From Gymnopus androsaceus JB14 (lineage: Eukaryota > Basidiomycota > Agaricomycetes > Agaricales > Omphalotaceae), in NCBI GenBank assembly GCA_009733575.1, contig ML769434.1, forward strand, positions 62,444 to 126,443: 64,000 nt of DNA, in the 5' to 3' direction. This document shows, one piece after another, positions 33,091 through 42,538 of this stretch. The position numbers and the translations under genes are program-made. Every line of letters starts with the position of its first letter. Position 1 is the stretch's first letter. The notes beneath the pieces were generated by a model that was not told the origin of the DNA, did not search any database, and saw only the letters and a program-made list of their open reading frames with translations.

Positions 33091-33288
33091 TGTAACGGCT
33101 CATACTTATATGGTAATATACCCTTTTAGATTATATTCATTCCTTTACTATATAAAGCCTCTTGGAGGCTCGTACTATCCTTAACTCTTACTTTTACCAT
33201 CGCCTGTCTTTGCCTTACCTTTACGGACAATATTAAATACCTGTCTGGTTAGAGGTTTGGGGCACTGGGCCCGGTAAGTGAGTTTACA
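33091..33288. mobile_element. 198-bp solo LTR
   Basis: Begins TGTAACGGCTCATACTTATA and ends GTGAGTTTACA, with an exact 5-bp duplication ACAAG at 33086-33090 and 33289-33293. An ACTATATAAAGCC promoter-like box lies in the middle. Inserted in the Helitron between LIKQQGKLV and GLSSSFDY. Confidence 0.85.
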
Positions 33289-33400
33289 ACAAGCTTACCC
33301 TGTTGCTTTATAAGAACTAATTTTGGTTGAGCAGTTGCAGTATCCTGTGGATGATAAACAGAACAGGCTTCTGTAATAAATGTGTGCCAATAGAATGGTA

Positions 33401-33656
33401 CATCGTAACTAGCCGAGTATTGATTGACCGGCTTTTTTCGGCTTTTTTCAGCTTGTTTCGGCTTGCTCAACCCCAAAAAGCAGGTCAATCGACAAGCCGC
33501 AATTTATCTCACATTGTGTCGCAACCCGGTTTCCATGTAGATTATTTATAGTATTCATAGTACAAAATGTATACTTTATATACAAAAGTTTGAGTACTTG
33601 TGGGCAACCTGGCAAGCTCGTCAAGCCGGTCAATCAATACAGTGCTTTTTACGATG
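33401..33656. mobile_element. 256-bp TA-flanked MITE
   Basis: Inverted ends CATCGTAACTAGCCGAGTAT and, in complement, CATCGTAAAAAGCACTGTAT, both followed by TGATTGACCGGC. TA duplications at 33399-33400 and 33657-33658 indicate a Tc1/mariner-type MITE. Its removal joins YTSHVFV to PFYWHTF of the Helitron protein. One end of a relative lies at 8802-8845. Confidence 0.85.
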
Positions 33657-35716
33657 TACAAATACATGGCTAGTGTAATGATCAGGCTTTTTCAATAAAT
33701 CTAGACTGATCATAGGACTACCGAGCTCAAGTTTTGTAGATAGGAGGTTGGTAATAAGTGTTATGAGACGGCGGGATTTTTCTTTTACTGATAGAGGTCC
33801 ATTGATAACTTCAGTGCTCTTGTCAAAGATAGCACGTATACAGTCAAAAACAACATGAGTTTTAAGGCTGGTCTTGGTGATATAATCAGCAATATAGATA
33901 ACAGCAGCTTTCATTGCGGTTCCACTCATAAGAGAAGTGACATCAGTGTTTCCATGAACTAAATAAGTCAGTGCAGGACTAACATCATTTAACCACTTTT
34001 CACCCTTTTTTTAGTGATATGTGGCCAGTATCTGGATCTACTACAGACTCAGGGAAGCATTTGCGTGGAAAGCGTGCCTTACATTGTTTGAACTTATTGT
34101 TTAAACATGAAGATTCAAATTTAGCCTTATTTATAATAGTACCATCTTTGCTTATTCCACAAAAACAGTCATGCCAATTGGATTTAAATACTAAATTGTC
34201 AATTGTATGCTGATATTGTAAGAACCATTTTGAGTATGTTAAACATGTTGGACAGTTCTCTTTGGTACAGTTATCACAGGTAGGTGGAGGAAGAATAGGT
34301 AGACTACTTACATTCTGGAGTAATATAGCTAGGAGTTGCTTCAGCTGCTGCAATATTCTCTTGAACAGATTCTTTACTACCAGTAAGAAATTCACCAACT
34401 CTGACACTTTCTAAATATGCCAATAAATCCTTTTGAAAGGGTGAGCTTTGATCCAAATACGATCCTTGATTTCCTGAGGTGACAATCTCTTCTTCTGACT
34501 TCACACATATAATTGCATGACCATGTAGCACCAAATGTCCTTGCTGTTCCAGAGTACAATAATAACCACTGGTTGGTCCAAATAAACCCCCTTCTTCAAA
34601 ATTGATGTTAACTACATGTTTGAAAAATAATGTCATTATGAAGTGGAAAAATCATGCAGCAGCAACCGGATTATTTCCAACCAATGAAAACATCCACTAG
34701 GTGCACAGAATAGAACAGAAAATTCTTCTTTGTCATCAGCAAAGTACAGAAGCAAACCCGGATCCGAAACAAAATTAAAAAATAGACACACAGAATGCAA
34801 ATATTGACCAATTTTCTTGATTCTTTTCACACTCACAGTTGAATATATGTCAGAAACAGATTCTGAATTTTCCAGATTTTTTAGATGGTATTCAGCATGT
34901 CTGTAAAGAAATTTCTGCTCTTTTCTCCAAAGCACTAGAAACCCCCATCCAAAACATATGGTCTGAGACAATGCAATATAGGAACCCTGCTGTTCCTTTT
35001 ATGGGAGCCTACTCTCTTATATTTATCATGATTTTTGAGCATATTCAAGTGCATATAACTGGGGTTTTCACTGTAACAGGCCCATCTTAACTTAAAAAAA
35101 TAGTTTTTGGCCTATAGAGCCATATGTATTTTTTAACAACATATTATGTAGATTTTTTTTTGGTTCAGGTATGATATATCTGAGTCAGGGTGCACTCAAA
35201 TACTTGTTACAAAGAAATTCTGGCGTCATGTGGTGCTCTGCAAGCAAAAATATCACATGTTTCGTTTCTGGGTCTGTTTCACTTCCGGGTTGGCTTCTGT
35301 AAATACAAATGGGATGTTTAAAATCACAAGGGGCAATGGTGATGTACCACATAGGACTTCCAATATGATTAATAAGTGACCAAATTTCTGACTGCATGTT
35401 TTTTTCCAGGAAATTTCAAATGCGGGAGTACAGGGGGAAGTTGGTGAACCAAGTATTATCTGCCTTCACAAGTTCGTCTATGCGCCAGCACACAAGGCAA
35501 TTCCTAGAAGTACTTGCATCACCAACCGAGTCACAAATTTGTGACTCGGGACTTGGAAAAATTTCACATTTTGCTCAGCCTGGGATTCTCGATATTTGTT
35601 CTCATTGTTCTGGCCCTTGTCCGATGATCTCAAATACTATTTCCACTATCATTAACTGATACAAATACTCATGTACACCACTTTTATTGAATATAAACAA
35701 TGTTTAAACTTCAAAA

Positions 35717-36120
35717 TCATGAAAACTGATAGTTCTGAGGGTATGTGAACGCATTTGGGTCTACAAAACCGAAATCGTCAGTGAACAGTTGCAATTCCAA
35801 GGCCGGATGATAGGCATGTGAGTGGGATTGAGATGTGTGAGCAATATCTGAGGCTAAAACGGGCTGATAGTAGCGATCCGAGGGTGATATTTGTGAAGGA
35901 GTTTCCGGGAATGGTCGATGTTGGAAGCGACTCGGAAAGGAAGACTGAGGAGTTGGGTATGGATTTCGAGACGTGCGGGCCTGCGGAGTTTCCGGATAGA
36001 AAGGTAGATTGCCATAAAACGCGTTGTAGCGAGGGTCCTTGTATGATGTAAGTACTGGAAGGAGGGTGATTGGGTGTTACACGCGCGTTAGATATTGGAT
36101 ATGGGGCTGAATTGAGCTGA
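35717..36120 (-). CDS. C-terminal part of a Ser/Pro/Tyr-rich host protein
   Basis: Minus-strand frame ending with TGA at 35719-35717, preceded by FGFVDPNAFTYPQNYQFS. Upstream it reads RYNAFYGNLPFYPETPQART, YPTPQSSFPSRFQHRPFPET and SDRYYQPVLASDIAHTSQSH, a composition typical of disordered C-termini of fungal regulators. The 5' limit is uncertain (open to at least 36120). A second minus-strand stretch of similar composition (PSNREPTSHSQNRSQTNSYP, 36600-36460) may be an upstream exon. No DNA-binding domain is visible. The direction is the best guess, because a competing plus-strand frame exists at 36203-36535. Confidence 0.4.
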
Positions 36121-37277
36121 ATTGCTCTCGGATCGATTGAATGCTGGAACCGTGAAGCCAGTCTGGAAGGGGTAGCAGTGGTGTGTTAGAACGTGTAGTG
36201 GTATGCGAATCACCTCTCGCGCTGTCCAGGTAGTCACTGGTTCCGATGAAGAAGTTATTGTCGCTGCCAGCTCTAGTGGCGCGAAAGCTGGTCTACGTTC
36301 CAAATGGGGCGGTGGCGAGCTGCGCTCTCGCGGCAAGATGGTTCGTCAAGGCTCAGAATGGACGATGGAATCCAACCCTGGCTCCCCTGCTATCGGCGGT
36401 GGCTACGGAAGCTACACTGGCACACCAGTATTATCGACGTTCTCTCCGATACCTAATTCTCCGTATCTGGGTTATGATAGTGTGGCATATGGGAAGGATA
36501 AGAATTGGTCTGAGAACGGTTTTGAGAGTGACTAGTAGGCTCTCTATTGGAAGGTCCCGCAAACGATGGAAGAGCTGAAGCTTGAACACGGTCCTGCACT
36601 GCCGGCAATTGACAGTGGAAAGCACATCGAGCTTGAGCTTGTGACGCGTGTTGATAAAAATAACGGAAAGCTTTGCAGGACTGGAGAGCCATCTACTTCA
36701 CAAGAGACCTAAAGTGAAAAAAGTTAAATATAAAGTAAACAATAAGCACAATGCAGCGGACGTACTGCTTGCATTAAAGCGCAGTAGTTCGAACTACTAC
36801 TCCAATCCAATCTAAATCCTGCAATAACCAACCATTCCAAGATATCATCGCGGCAGGGATTGAGAGGAAAAAGCAGGAGAGATGTGACGGTTTTCAGAGG
36901 TAAAAGGACTGAGCAGATAATGAACAAGGGTGGATCGGAGGCGGTGAATCAGAGGCGATGAGAGAACAATGGAGAAAATTAAGCGCCAGCATAGTCACAG
37001 AAAACCAGCGCCCAGTCACAGCCAATTTGGCGGTGATTTCAAGACTCTGTGACATTAAGGTTAGGGTGAAACAAAAAAGGAAATCGAGAGTGCGCGAGTG
37101 CAGTACATAAAGACGAATCCTTCATTTCATTTCGGACTCGTAATATCAACTGCAATGACTCCATCAACAGTCACGGCAGGGAGAACCAAAAACCTCTCTC
37201 CCCATAGAAAAACTGCTCATTGTTGGCAAGCCTGCCCAGGAAAAGACCAGCCATGGTTGCATTGACAGTTCTCATGC

Positions 37278-37481
37278 TGTAATGCCCCCAATCCCTGATT
37301 GGTAGGAATTCAGTCCTTACTAGTGGCAGCGCATTCCCGTGCCTGCCAGTTATCTTATATTATAATAATTATGTAACATACCTTAGCTTTATACCATCAC
37401 CTCGCAAGTAACCCACTGAATAAATCCAGTAGTACTTGTTTGCATGATACTAAGGCTCTTGACTCCCTAGGAGTCGTTACA
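37278..37481 (+). repeat. Left LTR
   Basis: 204 bp, TGTAA...TTACA. It contains its own inverted repeats (CCAAT/ATTGG; GACTCC/GGAGTC near the end). Pairs with 40209-40412. Confidence 0.85.
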
Positions 37482-37490
37482 CTTTTTTAG

Positions 37491-37913
37491 TACCTGAGTA
37501 CTCTTCAGCAATCCCCGCAATATGCAGAGTCCTTCTTGCAAGCATGTGCAAAAGCACAGGCCACAAGCCAAAAGGCTCTCCGTGAAATTTCGGAGTTCAC
37601 GGAAAAATTTCAGCTTGACTCATGTTGGGCTGATAGCAATGTTTGTTACATTGCCAAACTGAGTTGTTTTCATGACCTGGTGTTTAATAAGGCCAAGGAC
37701 ACAGTTCTTGGCACCATTCAGCTTGACTCTGATCAAGCTGAATTTAATAATGTTCAATGCAAACATTCTAGCATGGCTAAGGCCATGCTCAATTTTAATT
37801 CTCAGCTCGACCCATATCAAGCTGATGGCAATGTTCATTACATTGCCAAATCAAGTTGTTCTCATGACTCGGTTTTGAACAAGACCAGGGGCACTGTTCA
37901 GCTTGACCAGTAA
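37491..37913 (+). CDS. Repetitive frame 1 of the LTR element
   Basis: Open frame after a TAG at 37488 with no early ATG; it reads FLQACAKAQATSQKALREIS and then two copies of a unit of about 50 residues containing ADxNVxYIAKxSCxHD and SSMAKAMLNF. A third copy begins the next frame (37944), after a TAA at 37914. The start at 37491 is the open-frame limit, not a known initiator. No known domain. The self-complementary DNA dictates the peptide: for example SMAKAM is encoded across the hairpin AGCATGGC/GCCATGCT. Confidence 0.4.
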   Translation, partial: YLSTLQQSPQYAESFLQACAKAQATSQKALREISEFTEKFQLDSCWADSNVCYIAKLSCFHDLVFNKAKDTVLGTIQLDSDQAEFNNVQCKHSSMAKAMLNFNSQLDPYQADGNVHYIAKSSCSHDSVLNKTRGTVQLDQ

Positions 37914-37943
37914 CATGATAACATTCCTCTCAAACGCTCCAGC

Positions 37944-39191
37944 ATGGCTAAAACCATGCTCAGTTTTCAGCTTGACCCACATCGAGCTGATGGCAATATT
38001 AATAACATTGCCAAACCGAGTCGTTTTCACAACTTGGTGAATTATCCAAATGATCTGCCTGAACATTCTAGTGTGGCTTCAGCTACACCTGTATCACCAT
38101 TTGGGTTAACCCAAACCAATATTTTTCTACAGCAATGTGCAGAAGCACAAGCTGCGAGCCAATGGGCTCTCCATGAACTTCAACAGTTCACAGACACATT
38201 AGCAAAAGCTAACATGCCAGGAGTTAATCCTGGTAGTTGCAATGAACCAGATGTAAAATCTACATCCACGGTGACTGTAAAGTCTCGTAATACAACAAGA
38301 TTGGGTGTGGATTCATACCCAGAACCTGGCATTGTTCAAACAAAATGCATCCCTGAACGGATCCATGCTAGGATCAACTCAGAAGGACAATCTCCTTGTG
38401 GAGATGATCCACATGAGAATGTCAGAGATACTGACGGAGACCGATGGGCTGACATTGCTCAGACAGGCCTAAGGCCTTCCTGTCATCCCTGCTTGTCTGA
38501 CAGTGAAATTTCACTGCCAGATGTCTCTCTGACACTTCCCATGTCCTCACCTCTGCCTCAAATCACTCCTCCTGCTCCTGGTCCTCCCCTGAGCATCAAT
38601 CCACCCTGCAGATCGATTCAGGAAGTGAGTGTCACTCCATGGAAGGTTATGCCTTCCAATATATTTGCATCCTCAGGAAAAGAAATTCCTCTGGGAGACA
38701 TTCCATACTGGAATGTCAGAGATAGTATTGATGGCAAGTGGCAGCCCAGCTACGGCTGGACACACACCAAGCCTTGCAGTCATCCCTGCACACCTGAAGG
38801 TGATTCTCGGACACCTCCCATGTCCTCATCTCTCCCTCCAGCTCCTCTTACCACTCCTGGTACTTGCGGCTACCCAGATGTAATAAATACATCCATGTTG
38901 ATGCCAGAGTTGGGAGGAGAAACTTCTCCAGGAGACGTTCCACTCAGGAATGTCAGAGATGCTGATGGCAATTGGCAGCCCAGATATGGCTGGACAGGCT
39001 TCAAGCCTTGCAGTCATCCCCATGCTCCCAAAGGCAACTACTCACCCCTGGGTGACTCTCTGACACTTCCCCCTTCCACTCCAGTTCCTCACCCTCGCAT
39101 CAATCTGCATCCCAAATTGAGTCAAGAGATGAGGTTCACCCCATGGGAGGTCTTGCCTCCCAAATTGACAGCGGTACTCCCAGGCCCTTAA
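37944..39191 (+). CDS. 415-aa repetitive protein of the LTR element, unknown
   Basis: Uninterrupted frame. Residues 1-40 repeat the MAKTMLSFQLDPHRADGN unit; then FLQQCAEAQAASQWALHELQ parallels the start of frame 1. The C-terminal two thirds hold three modules: ENVRDTDGDRWADIAQTGLR, WNVRDSIDGKWQPSYGWTHT and RNVRDADGNWQPRYGWTGFK, each followed by K/RPxSHPCxP and a Pro/Ser/Leu-rich spacer. No protease, zinc-knuckle or polymerase motif. A structural (gag-like) role is possible by position only. Many hairpin stems lie inside the coding sequence. Confidence 0.55.
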   Translation: MAKTMLSFQLDPHRADGNINNIAKPSRFHNLVNYPNDLPEHSSVASATPVSPFGLTQTNIFLQQCAEAQAASQWALHELQQFTDTLAKANMPGVNPGSCNEPDVKSTSTVTVKSRNTTRLGVDSYPEPGIVQTKCIPERIHARINSEGQSPCGDDPHENVRDTDGDRWADIAQTGLRPSCHPCLSDSEISLPDVSLTLPMSSPLPQITPPAPGPPLSINPPCRSIQEVSVTPWKVMPSNIFASSGKEIPLGDIPYWNVRDSIDGKWQPSYGWTHTKPCSHPCTPEGDSRTPPMSSSLPPAPLTTPGTCGYPDVINTSMLMPELGGETSPGDVPLRNVRDADGNWQPRYGWTGFKPCSHPHAPKGNYSPLGDSLTLPPSTPVPHPRINLHPKLSQEMRFTPWEVLPPKLTAVLPGP

Positions 39192-40208
39192 AAAGGGACT
39201 GGATGAACCGAGTTGCTGTACAGCAACTCCGTGAACAAGATCTCCAAGAAGTTGGAGACTCTCAATTCCCTGATCAGGGAATTTTTTAAAATATCAATGG
39301 GTACCCCGTCAATAGACTCCTGGACAGTGGGAAAGACCCACCATCTAGAAATAGTGAGGGGCCAAACCTGTTGTGAAGTACAAGTTTACAATGGGTTTTG
39401 AAAACTCACAGGGCAAGCTTGGAACATGTACAACATTCACAAGCAAGCTTTTTTTCATTTTGAGAGGGAGGGGCCAGTGTAGAAATACACTAGCTTGCTC
39501 TACATCTCAAGTACGTGGGATTAAAAATCCCTCGAAACACCATCCGCCAGAGGATTGGGTATGCTACATCCAGATGTACCCCAACCAATGTCCTACTGGT
39601 GTAAAGCATGATCACAATGATCATATGCTCCCCTGTAATGTATGGGGATGGAAGTTATTAGTAAGTAACCATGCCCCAGTTACAGCAGTGGGGACTCCCA
39701 AAGTGAAGCAGCATTGCTTCAACTTATGAACAGTGGAGTTGTTCACAACTCCGGGACTTTATGCATCCATTACCGGATGTGATGAGACAAATATTGTCTC
39801 AAAAATTCAACATCACCATATACAAGTGACATCAATAATGCTACATTGGATGATGTAGCCTTGTTTTACACCTCTCAAGGCATTACCATTGAAATGGTAA
39901 AAGACATAACTGTCTTTGCCCTTCAGTGGTTGACTATGTTCCATACAATGGACCCTAGTCTGGGATTTGAGTTACATGCTACACATGACTGTGTTCTTAA
40001 CTCCCATTTCTGAACACTTACGGCACACTGCTGTATGTTCGAAATCCCAGGATATGTTTACAACATGCTGTTGTAAATATATTCCCAACTTCAACTATCA
40101 AGTTGAAGTCTCACATCCACGCTCCAGCTGTGTTGATATGCTATCAAAACAACCAGGGCCCATCTTTCCTTTTTGATTGAACTGTAGGCTCAATCTGGCT
40201 GGGGAGGG
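39192..40208 (+). other. Non-coding 3' part of the LTR element with densest hairpins
   Basis: About 1 kb between the end of the 415-aa frame and the right LTR. There is no long frame, yet it contains two perfect 20-bp palindromes (39210-39229 and 39264-39283) and at least eleven stems of 7-9 bp. Conserved self-complementarity without a reading frame argues that selection or a mechanism acts on the nucleic acid itself. Confidence 0.6.
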
Positions 40209-40412
40209 TGTAACACCCCCAATCCCTGATCAGTAAGAATTCAGTCCTTACCGGCGGCAGCGCATTCCCGTGCCTGCCAGTTATCTCATATTATAATAAT
40301 TATGTAACATACCTTAGCTTTATACCATCACCTTGTGAGTAACCCACTGAATAAATCCAGTAGTCCTTGTCTGCATGATACTAAGGCTCTCGACTCCCTA
40401 GGAGTTGTTACA
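40209..40412 (+). repeat. Right LTR
   Basis: 204 bp, same length and ends as 37278-37481. Differences are mostly transitions. Preceded by GGGGAGGG. Confidence 0.85.
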
Positions 40413-41476
40413 AATGCTCAATACCACTCTCATCAAGCCATACAACATATTCTTTTGGGATGTTTCCATTCTCTGCAACCCAAACAGTGCAAAGGGTATT
40501 ATTTTGCTGCAATGCATATTGCGTGACTTTCTTGCTGCTCATACCTATTCCTTGCAATGTTCTGCTGATAGTGGAGAGTGAAGCATCAATATAGTGATGG
40601 TTCCAAAGGTGGTCATGGATCTCATCCAAAAAGAGCAATGGCATGGTATTCAGTATGGAGAGAATGTACAATTTATCACCAGAATTGAGGACTCATGGAC
40701 AACCATAAGGAATAGCATTAGTATTATACACCTCACCCAATTCACAGTATATCTTGAGAATGGTATAGACTGTGTTGTCACAGCACCTAGCTAACTGAGC
40801 AATCTCATGGATTTGATATCCTTGCTCTATACACCAGTGAACTATGCGTTTACAAAGTTCTTGGCTCAGAGTACAAGGCATTTAAGAAGAATAAAGATGA
40901 TGTATTTTCTGAAGTGCTTGAAACATGGGAAGGATCAATGTGAAGGATTTATATAGAAGACACAGCCCAGTGTACAAATAAACATGGAGAAAATCTCAGC
41001 TGACTCCCAGAACCTAATGCAACAGGCAATATCCAGCCATCTGGGATCTTTCCCAACCATCTTAAAAGGATACCTACTGCAATCATCTGTCACTACCAGC
41101 ATTGTTATTACTACATAGATGTGTAAAAGTATGTGAATTTTCAGATCTCAAAATGAATATTACTAATTTTAGTGCCCAATTAGGCATGGCCTCAACATTA
41201 GTAGACAGACTGAGTATGCAGTCAAGAAGTATATTAGCCATTGCCATATACCTGCATCTATTGAAATTATATCCTTTCAATGTAAAAAAACTCCGGAGAT
41301 CTTTCCTTTTATGGAAGGTACCTTCCTTATTAGGTAATCACATGATGCGTTCATTTTCAGCTGACAGTCTGCAAATTAAAAGTCAAGCTCAGGCTTAGCG
41401 GAGCACAAGCCATGTAGATAGCTTCAATACAAGCTGATTCAACATATTCTGAACATAATTTGATAATACAGTGATG

Positions 41477-41537
41477 GCAGAAATTGATGAACCACCTGTC
41501 CACCAGGCTGCTGCCAAAGTGGTTCATCAATTTCTGC
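41477..41537. repeat. Perfect 19-bp inverted repeat with 23-nt loop
   Basis: GCAGAAATTGATGAACCAC at 41477-41495 and its exact complement at 41519-41537. It could form a long hairpin in RNA of either strand. No surrounding element ends found. Confidence 0.75.
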
Positions 41538-41878
41538 TGGCACTATAGTTGTATGCTCTGAAAAAGTTGCAAGATTTCATACTTCTCATGCCTAATGAGA
41601 TGATGGGAAGTGCCCCTTGGCACTATATGTGAAAACAGAGACTTATGATTTGATACTGTGAGTGATATTTCAACTATAAGCATAGGAGATACCATGTCCA
41701 ATAGCACAGGATTCTGCCAGGAGGAATGTGGTGAAGAAAGCTTGGTCAATATTCCAAGTTTCATGCTGATGGATATGCTGCAGATGATAAATTCTTGATG
41801 CATATGTGATGCAAAGAGCCACACACAGCTGTGTTAGCAACAAGTCCCACCGCAGATGCCAATCACTAGTATTGCATC

Positions 41879-42381
41879 CAAGGGGGTTCAAATTTTATAA
41901 AAAATGACCGGACATCGATTTTTTTTTCTTGCACCTGGTCAGCGGACTAACTAACTACGTAAGCATTCCCACGCCCATATATGGTATATCATGATAAGAT
42001 TTCATCATGGATGGCTCTTTATAGACACCGTTTGGACACTGTACCCTCAGTTTGAGCTTTGTTCTTGAGTATAATTGACATCCATAGACTGTAGTGCATC
42101 CCCATTAATCCTTCTGAAAAATATGATACTACCATTCAAATCTTGTAAGTCCTGCAAAGCAAGTACAAGGGCTGAGGTGTAGTATGGCTACAGAGTATAC
42201 AAGTAAGGCTGCATACTTATACTTCAAAAGATGTGAGATCTACTCATTTATGAAACTTCAAGACTGCCAAAAGTGGTCAAAATAGCTCAAATTTTGGGGT
42301 GTCAAAAAATTTCTTTTCTGCCTGAGGGCTGGACTAACTAACCTAGGCCCGGTTGGGCGCTAAATTCTTTGAACCCCCTTG
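41879..42381. mobile_element. 503-bp hAT-type MITE
   Basis: Ends CAAGGGGGTTCAAA and, in complement, the same 14 bases; exact 8-bp duplication ATTGCATC at 41871-41878 and 42382-42389. No coding capacity. CTAACTAAC words occur near both ends. Confidence 0.85.
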
Positions 42382-42538
42382 ATTGCATCAGTTCATGAGC
42401 AGTGAACATTTATACTGTGACTCACACTTTCATCCACAGAGTCCAAACCTTGATTGTACATACCATTCTTCTCTAGCATAGGAAATGTAACATTTTTCTT
42501 TGCTTGAAGGAGTTCCATGTCATATGGTGACAGGGACT

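Larger units (their letters stand above)
30929..35400 (-). pseudogene. Helitron Rep-helicase (RepHel), degraded and interrupted
   Basis: On the minus strand in order: QSEIWSLINHIGSPMWYITI and CDFKHPICIY (35390-35300); GLFGPTSGYYCTLEQQGHLV then LHGHAII, the HUH Rep motif (34570-34510); LAYLESVRVGEFLTG; FKQCKARFPRKCFPESVVD; NTDVTSLMSGTAMKAAVIYI then ADYITK (33950-33860); PFYWHTFITEAC; DYTHRPIEDEDYNLYDWIQH (33065-33000); the helicase Walker A GGMGGAGKSQV (about 31980); the DEVSMLS box (about 31750); and the late PIF1 motif TAHASQGQSL (31590). The Rep plus PIF1 combination identifies a Helitron. Several frameshifts, a stop just after Walker A, an internal deletion after DEVSMLS, a solo LTR and a MITE make it inactive. 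Element ends not identified. Confidence 0.8.
37278..40412 (+). mobile_element. 3.1-kb LTR element saturated with short hairpins, no polymerase
   Basis: Two 204-bp LTRs (37278-37481 and 40209-40412) begin TGTAA and end TTACA and are highly similar throughout (shared CAGCGCATTCCCGTGCCTGC; ATAATAATTATGTAACATAC). A purine tract GGGGAGGG precedes the right LTR. The flanks CATGC (left) and AATGC (right) form an imperfect 5-bp duplication. The 2.7-kb interior shows no reverse transcriptase, integrase or RNase H, so the element is non-autonomous. Its outstanding property is a near-continuous series of short inverted repeats, described under findings. It is inserted in a Tc1/IS630-like transposase. 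Confidence 0.85.
37140..40881 (-). pseudogene. Tc1/IS630-like transposase, N-terminal half, split by an LTR element
   Basis: Minus strand from 40881: MPCTLSQELCKRIVHWCIEQ and HEIAQLARCCDNTVYTILKI (helix-turn-helix), then in a second frame PLLFLDEIHDHLWNHHYIDA, STISRTLQGIGMSSKKVTQY and YVVWLDESGI, with the first catalytic Asp (about 40425). The LTR element begins at once. On its far side the frame resumes as CNHGWSFPGQACQQ (37265-37215) and, one frame off, GERFLVLPAVTVDGVIAVDI (to about 37150), as expected next in this family. The third of the protein carrying the other catalytic residues is missing here. Confidence 0.7.

Noticed and set aside
36203..36535. 110-aa plus-strand frame starting MRITSRAVQVVTGSDEEV
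   Set aside because: It overlaps a minus-strand stretch with better coding composition; no domain or splice context supports the plus-strand reading, so neither was called strongly here.
37278..40412. CRISPR array or tandem hairpin array of one repeated unit
   Set aside because: The hairpins differ from each other in sequence and spacing, there is no constant repeat, and the genome is eukaryotic.
28680..40881. The two Tc1/IS630-like halves as a single transposase split by the Helitron and LTR element
   Set aside because: They are in the right order and strand, but a host-like gene fragment lies between and their junction sequences (VDGVIAVDI versus TGLVLATHCD) overlap rather than join, so they are probably two copies.
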